Source: Archivesica marissinica (lineage: Eukaryota; Mollusca; Bivalvia; Venerida; Vesicomyidae). From it: a stretch of DNA of 64,000 bases. Position numbers and translations under genes: made by a program. Every line of letters begins with the position of its first letter. Within the stretch, counting starts at the first letter, position 1. The stretch is taken from assembly GCA_014843695.1 (NCBI GenBank), contig CM026403.1, positions 44,880,186-44,944,185 on the forward strand, read 5' to 3'. Positions 1-13,725 of the stretch are shown in pieces. The notes under the pieces were generated by a model, which saw only the letters and a list, made by a program, of their open reading frames with translations, had not been told where the DNA came from and did no database searches.

Positions 1-160
1 AGACGTATAAGAAGAAGAAGAAGAAGAATAATGCTTTATTAAGACTTAAACTTTACAGTTTCTCGTCTGTAACAGTTAAACATATTTACAATATATATAG
101 TACAATATTATGATATATGCAATCATGATGAGGATGGAGAAATGATGTAATGATTACGTA

Positions 161-335
161 GTATAGTGGTTACAACGTCTTTCAGATGGGACTTAAAACC
201 GAGGTCTCGTGTCGGTGCTTTACATGTAAAAGAACCAGCGTAGACTCTGGAATTGGTCTCTGTCTGTATCATTGCACTGTCCTCCAAAAATCGAAAATGA
301 CTAACCTCTTCAGGAGACGTCGCTCATATGAGGTG
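161..335 (+). mobile_element. tRNA-derived SINE, family 1 (degraded head)
   Basis: Shares GACTTaAAaCCGAGGTCTCG, GTGTCGGTGCTTTACA, TCTGTATCATTGCA and CGTCGCTCATATG with the fuller copies at 12913-13193 and 23037-23333, in the opposite orientation. Only traces of the tRNA-like head (TAGTGGTTACAACG near 163-176) remain. The first 160 bases of the window hold nothing else recognisable. Confidence 0.7.
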
Positions 336-342
336 TTTTTAA

Positions 343-1210
343 TAGATGGGTAGTCTTCATATATGGGTGGTCTTAATATTTGAGTGGTCTTAATATAGGG
401 TTGGTCTTAACATCGGGTGGTCTTAAGATAGAGTTGGTCTTAATATGTGGGTGGTCTTAATATGTGGGTGGTCTTAAGATAGAGCTGGTCTTAATATATG
501 GGTGATCGTAATATATGGGTGGTCTTAAGATAGAGTTGGTCGTTATATATGGGTGGTCTTAATATATGCGTGGTCTTAAGATATAGTTGGTCTTAATATA
601 GGGGTGATCTTAATACATGGGTGGTCTTAAGGTAGAGTTGGTCTTTATATATGGGTGGTCTTAATATATGGGTGGTCTTAATATATGGGTGGTCTTAAGA
701 TATAGTTGGTCTTAATATATGGGTGATCTTAATATATGGGTGATCTTAATATATGGGTGGTCTTAATATATGGGTGGTCTTAATATATGGGTGGTCTTAA
801 TATATGGGTGGTCTTGATATATGGGTGATCTTAATATATGGGTGGTCTTAATATATAGGTGGTCTTGATATATGAGTGATCTTAATATATGGGTGATCTT
901 AATATATGGGTGGTCTTAAGATATAGTTGGTCTTAATATATAGGTGGTCTTAAGATAGAGTTTGTCTTAATATATGGGTGGTCTTAATATATGGGTGGTC
1001 TTAAGATATAGTTGGTCTTAATATATGGGTGGTCTTAATATATGGGTGGTCTTAAGATAGAGTTGGTCTTAATATATGGGTGGTCTTAAGATATAGTTGG
1101 TCTTAATATATGGGTGGTCTTAAGATAGAGTTGGTCTTAATATATGGGTGGTCTTAATATAGTGGTGGTCTTAATATAGTGGCGGTCTTAATATATGGGT
1201 GGTCGTTATA
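343..1210. repeat. 17-bp minisatellite
   Basis: About 50 tandem units built on ATATGGGTGGTCTTAAT, with a second type reading GATAGAGTTGGTCTTAA. T/G-rich on the plus strand, no coding sign. Confidence 0.93.
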
Positions 1211-1480
1211 AGGGGTTTTACTTTGTGTACAATTATTTACACGTTCAATTATGTAAATCAGCTGCAACGCATGTGTATGCTACCATATACTATAAGTATT
1301 ACATTGTTACATTACTGGTTAACACGTGTGCGTTTTCATGCCCACTATGTTGGGTGTCTCACGGCTCCGCTCATGCATATTATATACAAAGAACCGAATA
1401 TTGTAATTTATTTGTAGGGAAATGTTGATCGAACGTTTTATAGACCGGGTTTTTATAATACTTATAATAGAATGGTAAAT
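1211..1480. other. Unassigned spacer
   Basis: A/T-rich sequence between two arrays; two short overlapping open frames in different phases, no motif recognised. Confidence 0.5.
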
Positions 1481-1877
1481 GATTCCTTACTATAGATCTG
1501 TAACCCCTACCCTGATTCCTTACTATGTATCGGTAACCCCTCCCCTGATTCCTTACTATGTATCAGTAACCCCTCCCCTGATTCCTTACTATGGATCTGT
1601 AACCACTCCCCTGATTCCTTACTATGTATATGTAATACCTCCCCTGATTCCTTACTATGGATCTGTAACCCCTCCCCTGATTCCTTACCATGGATCTGTA
1701 CCCCCTCCCCCCTCTGATTCCTTACTATGTATATGTAACCCCTCCCCTGATTCCTTACTATGTATATGTAACCCCTCCCCTGATTCCTTACTATGTATAT
1801 GTAACCCCTCCCCTGATTCCTTACTATGTATATGTAACCCCTCCCCTGATTCCTTACCATGGATCTGTAACCCCGTC
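1481..1877. repeat. 33-bp minisatellite
   Basis: About 12 units containing GATTCCTTACTATG and GTAACCCCTCCCCT. The 33-bp length is a multiple of three and the unit lacks stops in several frames, which produces open stretches on both strands; not coding. Confidence 0.93.
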
Positions 1878-2097
1878 CTGGCCTTTAATAGGAGGGGCAT
1901 GGTCATAACTGGTATATGCAGAACAATAATTATCTGAAAAAACAAGCTTAGACATTGCACGCGTGTCACACAGTACTCATTATCCACATTGTATTCTATC
2001 AATTTGACAATTTATGTGATTGGATTAGACAGGCAAATGTGCGATTCAACTAAATAGAACAGACATAAATATCATGATAGTCTTTGTACGTGTTTAT

Positions 2098-4445
2098 TGG
2101 TACATAACCCCGGTATATCCACGTACATAACCCCGGGTACATCCAAGTACATAACCCCGGTACATCCACGTACATAACCCCGGTACATCCAAGTACATAA
2201 CCCCGGTACATCCACGTACATAACCCCGGGTACATCCATCCAAGTACATAACCCCGGGTACATCCAAGTACATAACCCCGGGTACATCCATCCAAGTACA
2301 TAACCCCGGGTACATCCAAGTACATAACCCCGTGTACATCCATCCAAGTACATAACCCCGGTACATCCAAGTACATAACCCCGGTACATCCAAGTACATA
2401 ACCCGGGTACACCCAAGTACATAACCCGGGTATATCCAAGTACATACCTCCGGTACATCCAAGTACATAACTCCGGTACATCCAAGTACATAACCCGGGT
2501 ACACCCAAGTACATAACCCCGGGTACACCCAAGTACATAACCCGGGTACATCCAAGTACATAACTCCGGTACATCCAAGTACATAACTCCGGTACATCCA
2601 AGTACATAACCCGAGTACACCCAAGTACATAACCCGGGTATATCCAAGTACATAACCCGGGTACACCCAAGTACATAACCCGGGTACACCCAAGTACATA
2701 ACCCGGGTACATCCAAGTACATAACCCCGGTACATCCAAGTACATAACCCGGGTACACCCAAGTACATAACCCGGGTACACCCAAGTACATAACCCCGGT
2801 ACATCCAAGTACATAACCCCGGTACCACCCAAGTACATAACCCCGGTACATCCAAGTACATAACCCGGGTACACCCAAGTACATAACCCGGGTACACCCA
2901 ATACAAGTACATAACCCGGGTACACATCCAAGTACATAACCCCGGTACATCCAAGTACATAACCCCGGGTACATCCAAGTACATAACCCCGGTACATCCA
3001 AGTACCCCGGTACATCCCCCGGTACATCCAAGTACATAGTACATAACCCGGGTACATCCAAGTACATAACCCGGGGTACATACACCCAAGTACATAACCC
3101 CGGTACATCCAAGTACATAACCCCGGTACATCCAAGTACATAACCCCGGTACATCCACGTACATAACCCGGGTACATCCATCCAAGTACATAACCCCGGG
3201 TACATCCAAGTACATAGGGTACACATCCAAGTACATAACCCCGGGTACATCCAAGTACATAACCCCGGGTACATCCATCCAAGTACATAACCCCGGTACA
3301 TCCAAGTACATAACCCGGGTACATCCAAGTACATAACCCCGGGTACACCCAAGTACATAACCCGGGTACATCCAAGTACATACCTCCGGTACATCCAAGT
3401 ACATAACTCCGGTACATCCAAGTACATAACCCGGGTACATCCAAGTACATAACCCCGGTACACCCAAGTACATAACCCGGGTACATCCAAGTACATAACC
3501 CCGGTACATCCAAGTACATAACTCCGGTACATCCAAGTACATAACCCGGGTACACCCAAGTACATAACCCGGGTATATCCAAGTACATAACCCGGGTACA
3601 TCCATCCAAGTACATAACCCCGGGTACATCCATCCAAGTACATAACCCGGGTACATCCAAGTACATAACCCGGTACATCCAAGTACATAACCCCGGTACA
3701 TCCAAGTACATAACCCGGTACATCCAAGTACATAACCCCGGTACATCCAAGTACATAACCCCGGTACATCCAAGTACATAACCCCGGTACATCCAAGTAC
3801 ATAACCCCGGTACATCCAAGTACATAACCCCGGTACATCCAAGTACATAACCCCGGTACATCCAAGTACATAACCCGGGTACATCCAAGTACATAACCCC
3901 GGTACATCCAAGTACATAACCCCGGTACATCCAAGTACATAACCCGGGTACACCCAAGTACATAACCCGGGTACATCCATCCAAGTACATAACCCGGGTA
4001 CATCCAAGTACATAACCCGGGTATATCCAAGTACATAACCCGGGTACACCCAAGTACATAACCCGGGTACACCCAAGTACATAACCCGGGTACATCCAAG
4101 TACATAACCCGGGTACATCCAAGTACATAACCCGGGTATATCCAAGTACATAACCCCGGTACACCCAAGTACATAACCCCGGTACATCCAAGTACATAAC
4201 CCCGGTACATCCATCCAAGTACATAACCCGGGTACATCCAAGTACATAACCCCGGTACATCCATCCAAGTACATAACCCCGGTACATCCAAGTACATAAC
4301 CCCGGTACATCCATCCAAGTACATAACCCGGGTACATCCATCCAAGTACATAACCCGGGTACATCCAAGTACATAACCCGGGTACATCCAAGTACATAAC
4401 CCGGGTACACCCAAGTACATAACCCGGTACATCCAAGTACATAAC
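2098..4445. repeat. 23-bp minisatellite with internal dyad
   Basis: About 100 units of 22-27 bp containing GTACATAACCC(C)GG(G)TACA(T/C)CCAA. Each unit carries GTAC twice and an inverted GGTAC/GTACC core around CCCGGG, so single strands could fold. Subtypes: TACATCC, TACACCC, TATATCC and a CATCCATCC insertion. Minus-strand open stretches of about 800 codons reflect stop-free units. Confidence 0.93.
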
Positions 4446-6183
4446 AAGGAGTTATCAAGGGAAACACTGTGATTATCAAGGAAACAACTACGATTATCAA
4501 GAGAAACAACTACGATTATCAAGGGAAACAACTGTGATTATCAAGGGAAACAACTGTGATTATCAAGGGAAACAACTACGATTATCAAGGGAAACACTGT
4601 GAGTATCAAGTGAAACAACTACGATTATCAAGGGAAACACTGTGAGTATCAAGTGAAACAACTACGATTATCAAGGGAAACAACTGTGATTATCAAGGGA
4701 AACACTGATTATCAAGGGAAACAGCTACGATTATCAAGGGAAACAACTGTGATTATCAAGAGAAACAACTACGATTATCAAGGGAAACAACTGTGATTAT
4801 CAAGGGAAACAACTGTGATTATCAAGGGAAACAACTACGATTATCAAGGGAAACAGCTACGATTATCAAGGGAAACAACTATGATTATCAAGGGAAACAA
4901 CTACGATTATCAAGGGAAACAACTATGATTATCAAGGGAAACAACTGTGATTATCAAGGGAAACAACTATGATTATCAAGGGAAACAACTACGAGTATCA
5001 AGAGAAACAACTACGATTATCAAGGGAAACAACTGTGATTATCAAGGGAAACAACTGTGATTATCAAGGAAACAACTACGATTATCAAGAGAAACAACTA
5101 CGATTATCAAGGGAAACAACTGTGATTATCAAGGGAAACAACTGTGATTATCAAGGGAAACAACTGTGATTATCAAGGGAAACAACTACGATTATCAAGG
5201 GAAACAGCTACGATTATCAAGGGAAACAACTGTGATTATCAAGGGAAACAGCTACGATTATCAAGGGAAACAACTGTGATTATCAAGGGAAACAACTACG
5301 ATTATCAAGGGAAACAGCTACGATTATCAAGGGAAACAACTGTGATTATCAGGGGAAACAACTGTGATTATCAAGGAAACGACTGTGATTATCAAGGGAA
5401 ACAACTGTGATTATCAAGGGAAACAACGGTGATTATCAAGGGAAACAACTATGATTATCAAGGGAAACAACTGTGATTATCAAGGGAAACAACTGTGATT
5501 ATCAAGGGAAACAACTACGATTATCAAGGGAAACAGCTACGATTATCAAGGGAAACAACGACGATTATCAAGGGAAACAACTACGATTATCAAGGGAAAC
5601 AACTGTGATTATCAAGGGAAACAACTGTGATTATCAAGGGAAACAACTGTGATTATCAAGGGAAACGACTGTGATTATCAAGGGAAACAACTGTGATTAT
5701 CAAGGGAAACAACTGTGATTATCAAGGGAAACACCTATGATTATCAAGGGAAACAACTGTGATTATCAGGGGAAACAACTGTGATTATCAAGGGAAACAA
5801 CTCTGATTATTAAGGGAAACAACTGTGATTATCAAGGGAAACAACTATGATTATCAAGGGAAACAACTGTGATTATCAAGGGAAACAACTGTGATTATCA
5901 AGGGAAACAACTGTGATTATCAAGGGAAACAACTGTGATTATCAAGGGAAACAACTTTGATTATCAAGGGAAACAACTGTGATTATCAAGGAAATGACTG
6001 TGATTATCAAGGGAAACAACTGTGATTATCAAGGGAAACAACTATGATTATCAAGGGAAACAACTGTGATTATCAAGGGAAACAACTGTGATTATCAAGG
6101 AAACGACTGTGATTATCAAGGGAAACAACTGTGATTATCAAGGGAAATGACTACGATTATCAAGGGAAACAGCTGTGATTATT
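4446..6183. repeat. 22-bp minisatellite
   Basis: About 78 units containing GATTATCAAGGGAAACAACT followed by GT, AC or AT. It starts within a few bases of the end of the preceding array, with no unique spacer. Confidence 0.95.
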
Positions 6184-6311
6184 ATTAACAGAATAACTGA
6201 AGAAATGTTTTTTTTTATTAAGATCTGTGACATTTTATTCAGTTTACAAATATTAAATACATAAAGAATAATGAACATTAGCATACATATTCTGATTAAA
6301 CATGATTAAAA

Positions 6312-8093
6312 TATACAAACATATGTAACTGTGTCACCAACATATGTAACTGTGTCACAAACATATGTAACTGTGTCATAAACATATGTAACTGTGACAC
6401 AAACATATGTAACTGTGTCACCAACAGATGTAACTGTGTCACAAACATATGTAACTGTGTCATAAACATATGTAACTGTGACACAAACATATGTAACTGT
6501 GTCACAAACATATGTAACTGTCACAAACATATGTAACTGTCACAAACATATGTAACTTTGTCACAAACATATGTAACTTTGTCACAAACATATGTAACTG
6601 TCACAAACATATGTAACTGTGTCACAAACATATGTAACTGTCACACACATATGTAACTGTGTCACCAACATATGTAACTGTCACAAACATATGTAACTGT
6701 GTCACAAACAGATGTAACTGTGTCACACACATATGTAACTGTGTCACAAACATATGCAACTGTCACAAACATATGTAACTGTGTCACCAACAGATGTAAC
6801 TGTGTCACAAACATATGTAACTGTGTCACAAACATATGTAACTGCGTCACAAATATATGTAACTGTCACAAACATATGTAACTGTGTCACAAACATATGT
6901 AACTGTCACAAACATATGTAACTGTGTCACAAACATATGTAACTGCATCACAAACATATGTAACTGTATCACAAACAGATGTAATTGTGTCACAAACATA
7001 TGTAACTGTGTCACAAACATATGTAACTGTGTCACAAACATATGTAACTGTGTCACAAACATATGTAACTGTGTCACAAACATATGTAACTGTGTCACCA
7101 ACAGATGTAACTGTGTCACAAACATATGTAACTGTGTCACAAACATATGTAACTGTGTCACAAACATATGTAACTGTCACAAACATATGTAACTGTGTCA
7201 CAAACATATGTAACTGTCACAAACATATGTAACTGTGTCACAAACATATGTAACTGTGTCACAAACATATGTAACTGTGTCACAAACATATGTAACTGTC
7301 ACAAACATATGTAACTGTGTCACCAACATATGTAACTGTGTCACAAACATATGTAACTGTCACAAACATATATAAACTGTCACAAACATATGTAACTGTG
7401 TCACCAACATATGTAACTGTGTCACAAACATATGTATCTGTCACACACATATGTAACTGTCACACACATATGTAACTGTCACAAACATATGTAACTGTCA
7501 CAAACATATGTAACTGTCACACACATATGTAACTGTGTCACAAACATATGTAACTGTGTCACAAACATATGTAACTGTCACAAACATACGTAACTGTCAC
7601 AAACATATGTAACTGTGTCACCAACATATGTAACAGTGTCACAAACATATGCAACTGTGTCACAAACATATGTAACTGTCACAAACATATGTAACAGTGT
7701 CACAAACACATCTAACTGTGTCACAAACACATCTAACTGTGTCACAAACACATCTAACTGTGTCACAAACACATCTAACTGTGTTACAAACACATCTAAC
7801 GGTGTCACAAACACATCTAACTGTGTCACAAACACATCTAACTGTGTCACAAACACATCTAACTGTGTCACAAACACATCTAACTGTGTCACAAACATAT
7901 GTAACAGTGTCACAAACACATCTAACTGTGTCACAAACACATCTAACTGTGTCACAAACACATCTAACTGTGTCACAAACACATCTAACGGTGTCACAAA
8001 CACATCTAACGACGTCACAAACACATCACAAACACATCACACGCTGTCACAAACACATCTAACGGTGTCACAAACAAGTCTAATTGTGTCACT
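6312..8093. repeat. 22-bp minisatellite with a homogenised sub-block
   Basis: About 83 units containing AACATATGTAACTGTGTCAC, with 20-bp variants lacking one GT. From 7690 to 8080 most units change CATATGTAAC to CACATCTAAC, a separately amplified subfamily. It is separated from the preceding array by about 130 bp of unique sequence. Confidence 0.95.
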
Positions 8094-8411
8094 GATAACA
8101 ATAATCATTACAGCTTAATATCATAACTACAACAAATAATTGCTTCTCAGAAACGGTCGCCCTCTTCATAATCAGTATTGAAGCAGATTGGTACCTGGCA
8201 TAGTTACAAATAACTACAACATGTAACACATAGGAAACAGGGTTCAACGATTGTGTGCCTTCTTTGGCGTCCATTGATCACAATATACTCCCAATGCTAC
8301 CACCACTCTGGCAGGACATTGCATACAAGATGGCCGGCTATTAGGTCAATATGATTTTGAATAATGGTTTCGTGTCTTAATTATTGGCAGTCATATATGG
8401 GGTAGGTAAAA
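8094..8411. other. Unassigned spacer
   Basis: Nothing recognised apart from weak short open frames. Confidence 0.5.
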
Positions 8412-8577
8412 AGAGTCTTCACACTTTCATTCCTGATGGAATCCATCGCCACGAGGGAGAGAGAAGAGTCATGTGGAATTTAAATGCCTTGCCTAAGGGC
8501 ACAATCGTAACAGCTCCAGCCGACCTCGAACTCCGGGCCTTTCGCACATGAAGCAAACGTGCAACCAATGCACTCTT
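8412..8577 (-). mobile_element. tRNA-derived SINE, family 3 (truncated)
   Basis: Shares ATTCCTGATGGAATCCAT, GGAATTTAAATGCCTTGCC and the CTCCGGGCCTTTCGCA tRNA-like end with copies at 15748-15985 and 29086-29330; its 3' tail is short. Confidence 0.75.
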
Positions 8578-8888
8578 CACACTTTAACTAAAGGAGTATA
8601 AGAAAGAGAACCAATCTATTTGTTTTCACTTGGATGCGAGTCAGTATGGAGAACATATTTCATATTTATCAATTTTCAAGTTATTGGCCAGGATGGATAT
8701 TGTTCAGTAGTTCAAGGGCAATATCTCTGAAGTTACTGATGGGACTGTGACAATATTATTAATACATGTATGGGGATATTACCGTACATATTATAGTTAC
8801 TATGGGGATGTATATTTGTACCAAATATAATTAAATTTTATCAATCCATACCCAAAATACTGCTCTGGACAGACACCAGAATTCGTGA
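8578..8888. other. Unassigned spacer
   Basis: A/T-rich, no feature recognised. Confidence 0.5.
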
Positions 8889-9158
8889 CATGTGCTTTAT
8901 GAGATACACTTACATTACAAGGGGAACCACTTCATGACATATACTTTATGAGTTACACTTACATTATAAGGGGAACCACTTCATGACATATACTTTATGA
9001 GTTACACTTACATTACAAGGGGAACCACTTCTTGACATATACTTTATGAGTTACACTGACATTACGAGGGGAACCACTTCATGACATGTGCTTTATGAGA
9101 TACACTTACATTACTAGGGGAACCACTTCTTGACATATGTTTTATGAGTTACACTATT
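8889..9158. repeat. 49-bp minisatellite
   Basis: Five to six units containing AGGGGAACCACTTC and ATACTTTATGAGTTACACT. A short (TA)n run follows at about 9228-9251. Confidence 0.9.
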
Positions 9159-9349
9159 TTGAAAGCTTAGCTTAATCTCCAGTGTGCAGAGATATTCTAA
9201 GGAGTGGCTGATTAATGGCTTTTATATCTATATATATATATATATATATATAAATAATCACTTATTCAGATTGTGTTAAAAAACAATTAAAGACTGTTAA
9301 TCCTAGAAATAAAGTGCTCCATTGTGTGTAAATTACCTCCCTTTATTTT

Positions 9350-10315
9350 ATTTATTAAGTAGATCATCACTAAGTTTACAAACATGGCTTACTAAAGCTA
9401 AACTTCACTAAGTTTACAAACATGGCTTACTAAAGCTAACATTTGCTAAGTTTACAAACATGGCTTACAAAAGCTAACAGTCGCTAAGTTTACAAACATG
9501 GCTTACTAAAGCTAACATTTGCTAAGTTTACAAACATGGCTTACAAAAGCTAACATTCACTAAGTTTACAAACATGGCTTACTAAAGCTAACATTTGCTA
9601 AGTTTACAAACATGGCTTACAAAAGCTAACATTCACTAAGTTTACAAACATGGCTTACTAAAGCTAACATTTGCTAAGTTTACAAACATGGCTTACAAAA
9701 GCTAACATTCACTAAGTTTACAAACATGGCTTACTAAAGCTAACATTTGCTAAGTTTACAAACATGGCTTACAAAAGCTAACATTCACTAAGTTTACAAA
9801 CATGGCTTACTAAAGCTAACATTTGCTAAGTTTACAAACATGGCTTACAAAAGCTAACATTCACTAAGTTTACAAACATGGCTTACTAAAGCTAACATTT
9901 GCTAAGTTTACAAACATGGCTTACAAAAGCTAACATTCACTAAGTTTACAAACATGGCTTACTAAAGCTAACATTTGCTAAGTTTACAAACATGGCTTAC
10001 AAAAGCTAACATTCACTAAGTTTACAAACATGGCTTACTAAAGTTAACATTCACTAAGTTTACAAACATGGCTTACTAAAGCTAACATTCACTAAGTTTA
10101 CAAACATGGCTTACTAAAGCTAACATTCACTAAGTTTACAAACATGGCTTACTAAAGTTAACATTCACTAAGTTTACAAACATGGCTTACTAAAGCTAAC
10201 ATTCACTAAGTTTACAAACATGGCTTACTAAAGCTAACATTCACTAAGTTTACAAACATGGCTTACTAAAGCTAACATTCACTAAGTTTACAAACATGGC
10301 TTACTAAAGCAAACA
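9350..10315. repeat. 38-bp minisatellite with dimer and monomer zones
   Basis: About 25 units containing CTAAGTTTACAAACATGGCT. From about 9430 to 10030 two types alternate strictly (TTTGC...TTACAAAAGC and TTCAC...TTACTAAAGC), making a 76-bp dimer; from 10030 to 10315 only the TTCAC/TTACTAAAG type is present. Confidence 0.95.
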
Positions 10316-10408
10316 CTAAAGTTAAGTTTGCATGTGAATCATAGGTTTAATTATGTTTCTATTTGATAAATAACAACACATAAAGAGACAAGAAGGCTAG
10401 AGAGAAAC

Positions 10409-10946
10409 AATCCTGGAGGGATAATCAAACAGCGGGGTACCTGTAAGGGATAATCAAACAGCGGGGTACCTGCAAGGGATAATCAAACAGCGGGGTACCT
10501 GCAAGGGATAATCATACATCGGGGTACCTGCCAGGGATAATCAAACAGCGGGGTACCTGTAAGGGATAATCAAACAGCGGGGTACCTGCAAGGGATAATC
10601 AAACATCTGGGTACCTGCAAGGGATAATCATACATCGGGGTACCTGCCAGGGATAATCAAACATCGGGGTACCTGCAAGGGATAATCAAACATTGGGGTA
10701 CCTGCAAGGGATAATCAAACATCTGGGTACCTGCAAGGGATAATCAAACATCGGGGGGTACCTGCAAGGGATAATCAAACATTGGGGTACCTGCAAGGGA
10801 TAATCAAACATCGGGGTACCTGCAAGGGATAATCAAACATCAGGTAGTACCTGCAAGGGATAATCAAACATCGGGGTATCTACAAGGGATAATCAAACAT
10901 CGGGGTACCTGCAAGGGATAATCAAACATCGGGGTACCTGCAAGGA
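10409..10946. repeat. 29-bp minisatellite A
   Basis: About 18 units containing AAGGGATAATCAAACA and CGGGGTACCTGC. Confidence 0.95.
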
Positions 10947-11239
10947 CCCAGATAATTGTTTTAAATGACAATAAATTTAATTACACACATTTATCTAATA
11001 CATTTGATTACGAATTTTTCATTTGTCATAGATCTTTCTATTTGGCACAACTTCACTATAAAAACTTAAAATACGTTCTATATCTACATTTGATTAATAT
11101 CCCGCTGTTCTATAACAGCTGTTCAGTCATAAATATATGTATACACACAATTCAATAGCACTATTATAATCCATATATACCGGTACAGGTACAATAAAAT
11201 GATGTCAAAATATTTCAATATATATATACAATAATGTTT

Positions 11240-11471
11240 TAACCCATTCAACACCAATTAAATGACATGGACTGACTGGTGCGTAATATTTTTAGACCAA
11301 TAAATTAATAAGAAAATTACATATGGACATGTCCATTTATCAAAATAGGTAAAAACGGTAATATTACTGACAAAAAGTGCAGATCCTGATGAGACAGCTT
11401 GTCATGAGCCGGCTCATCTGGATGTATACTTTTTGTAAGCCTATTTAGAGGTATTTGGTGTTGAAAGGGTG
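11240..11471. mobile_element. TTAA-type palindromic MITE (AACCCATTCAACACCA family), copy 1
   Basis: The ends AACCCATTCAACACCA and TGGTGTTGAAAGGGT are inverted. The centre has AGTGCAGATCCTGATGAGAC and GCTCATCTGGATGTATACT, a near-palindrome. About 230 bp, non-coding. Four further copies are in this window. Confidence 0.85.
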
Positions 11472-11681
11472 AAATAGAACTTCATTGCACACTTCAGTGA
11501 TGCTATGCTGTAGATATACAATTTTTTTTACATTTCTTACACCCAGTTTCACACATAAAATTATTCTTGTACCCATGTAAAAACTAGAATTATTTCTATA
11601 CAAGTTGCACAAAATAAAATCATTCGCTCTGGACACAATAAACATATTTTTATACCCGGTGTAAAACATATATTTATTTCT

Positions 11682-12815
11682 ACAGCCCAGTGTACGAAAT
11701 AAAATAATTCCTTACCCAGTGTACGGAATAAAATAATTCCTTACCTAGTGTATGAAATATAACAATTCCTTACCCAGTGTATGAAATATAACAATTCCTT
11801 ACCCAGTGTATGAAATATAACAATTCCTTACCCAGTGTATGAAATATAACAATTCCTTACCCAGTGTACGAAATAAAATAATTCCTTACCCAGTGTACGG
11901 AATAAAATAATTCCTTACCTAGTGTATGAAATATAACAATTCCTTACCCAGTGTATGAAATATAACAATTCCTTACCCAGTGTATGAAATATAACAATTC
12001 CTTACCCAGTGTATGAAATATAACAATTCCTTACCCAGTGTACGAAATAAAATAATTCCTTACCCAGTGTACGGAATAAAATAATTCCTTACCTAGTGTA
12101 TGAAATATAACAATTCCTTACCCAGTGTATGAAATATAACAATTCCTTACCCAGTGTATGAAATATAACAATTCCTTACCCAGTGTATGAAATATAACAA
12201 TTCCTTACCCAGTGTATGAAATATAACAATTCCTTACCTAGTGTATGAAATATAATAATTCCTTACCCAGTGTATGAAATATAACAATTCCTTACCTAGT
12301 GTATGAAATATAATAATTCCTTACCCAGTGTATGAAATATAACAATTCCTTACCTAGTGTATGAAATATAACAATTCCTTACCTAGTGTATGAAATATAA
12401 TAATTCCTTACCCAATGTATGAAATATAACAATTCCTTACCTAGTGTATGAAATATAATAATTCGTTACCCAGTGTATGAAATATAACAATTCCTTACCT
12501 AGTGTATGAAATATAACAATTCCTTACCCAGTGTATGAAATATAATAATTCCTTACCCAGTGTATGAAATATAATAATTCCTTACCTAGTGTATGAAATA
12601 TAATAATTCCTTACCCAGTGTATGAAATATAACAATTCCTTACCCAGTGTATGAAATATAATAATTCCTTACCCAGTGTATGAAATATAACAATTCCTTA
12701 CCCAGTGTATGAAATATAATAATTCCTTACCCAGTGTATGAAATATAATAATTCCTTACCCAGTGTATGAAATATAATAATTCCTTACCCAGTGTATGAA
12801 ATATAATAATTCCTA
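11682..12815. repeat. 29-bp minisatellite B with 174-bp higher-order unit
   Basis: About 39 units containing AATTCCTTACCCAGTGTATG and AAATATAA. A six-unit block marked by GTACGAAATAAAA and GTACGGAATAAAA recurs at 11695, 11869 and 12043, exactly 174 bp apart; the rest is single-unit. Unrelated in sequence to the 29-bp array at 10409. Confidence 0.95.
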
Positions 12816-12912
12816 TGCATTTAATTATTTTAATACAGATGGGTCAGTATTCCAGACATTGGTGTTAAGTGTTTAATTCCATTCCCCCCTAACACTAAGA
12901 TCACTTTCAATG

Positions 12913-13193
12913 TGTGTGTTTTATGTTTACTTATCGTTGCTACCGGTTGTCCATATGAGCGACGCCTCCTGAAGAGATTAGTCATTTTAGATATATGGAG
13001 GATAGTGCAATGATACAGAGAGAGACCCATTCCAGAATCTCCTCTGATTCTTTTACGTGCACCGACACGAGACCTCGGTTTAAAGTCCCACGTGAAAGAC
13101 TGTTAATTTTATTAGGGTCAGACGGGGGATCGAACCTGCGATCACCGGATTCCCAGTCCATCGTGATAACCACTGTACTACAGATCCGTCTGT
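12913..13193 (-). mobile_element. tRNA-derived SINE, family 1
   Basis: On the minus strand it begins CAGACGGATCTGTAGTACAG, with an A-box-like TGGTTATCACGATGG and a B box GGTTCGATCCC, then the family body ending CGGTAGCAACGATAAGTA. Typical RNA polymerase III SINE structure. Confidence 0.88.
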
Positions 13194-13534
13194 AGATCAG
13201 GAATTGCTTGATGAGGAGATTAGTCAATTAAATATTCCTTGACGTATGAAAACTCTCATTAACCCATTCAACACGGTTAACCGACATTGTGTATCAATGT
13301 CTCGGTAAACAATGAACAGGACACAATAACATCGAAGGATAAACCTATTCTACAGATAAACAACCTTTTACAAGCTGTATTTAAATAAACAGACTATATT
13401 ACTATTTTTCAGTGGCAAGTTGTGAGCATTGCAATTGAAAATGCGGGAAGAAATATATGTATTATGTGTTCAAATGCATAATCTGTGAGTAGTTGTGAAC
13501 ATTCTGTGGCAGCCATGAATGAAGTATGCTCTGT
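13194..13534. other. Unassigned spacer
   Basis: Contains one isolated MITE-end fragment (AACCCATTCAACAC near 13260); otherwise unassigned. Confidence 0.5.
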
Positions 13535-13725
13535 TTGTTTATGAGATTTAAGGTTGCCCCAAACAGCTTAGGTCAGATGGCGACTCTCCATCTCTCCAGC
13601 TCATACTGGTGGAGGAAGAACCCTGGCTGACTTTCAGAACAGTATTACAGCCACGGACGGGCACCAGGGTAGAACCACCCCAACCTTCCACATGCCAGCT
13701 GGATAGATTTCTCACTTGAATATAC
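13535..13725 (-). mobile_element. Degraded SINE-like element, bivalve GGTGG-TTC-ACCC type
   Basis: On the minus strand it reads GGTTGGGGTGGTTCTACCCT, GGTGCCCGTCCGTGG and GGGTTCTTCCTCCACCA, similar to the copy at 17515-17720. This type is common in molluscan DNA as far as I recall; the family name was not confirmed. Confidence 0.6.

Noticed and set aside
1479..2002. Proline/tyrosine-rich repeat proteins on both strands
   Set aside because: A 33-bp unit gives an 11-residue repeat in every open frame; both strands are open at once and there is no conserved domain.
2050..4531. Three overlapping open frames of about 800 codons on the minus strand (GLCTW/GYVLG repeats)
   Set aside because: All three frames are open over the same minisatellite with units of varying length; satellite artefact.
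1..13000. CRISPR-like arrays of direct repeats
   Set aside because: The repeats are head-to-tail without unique spacers, and the window is eukaryotic.
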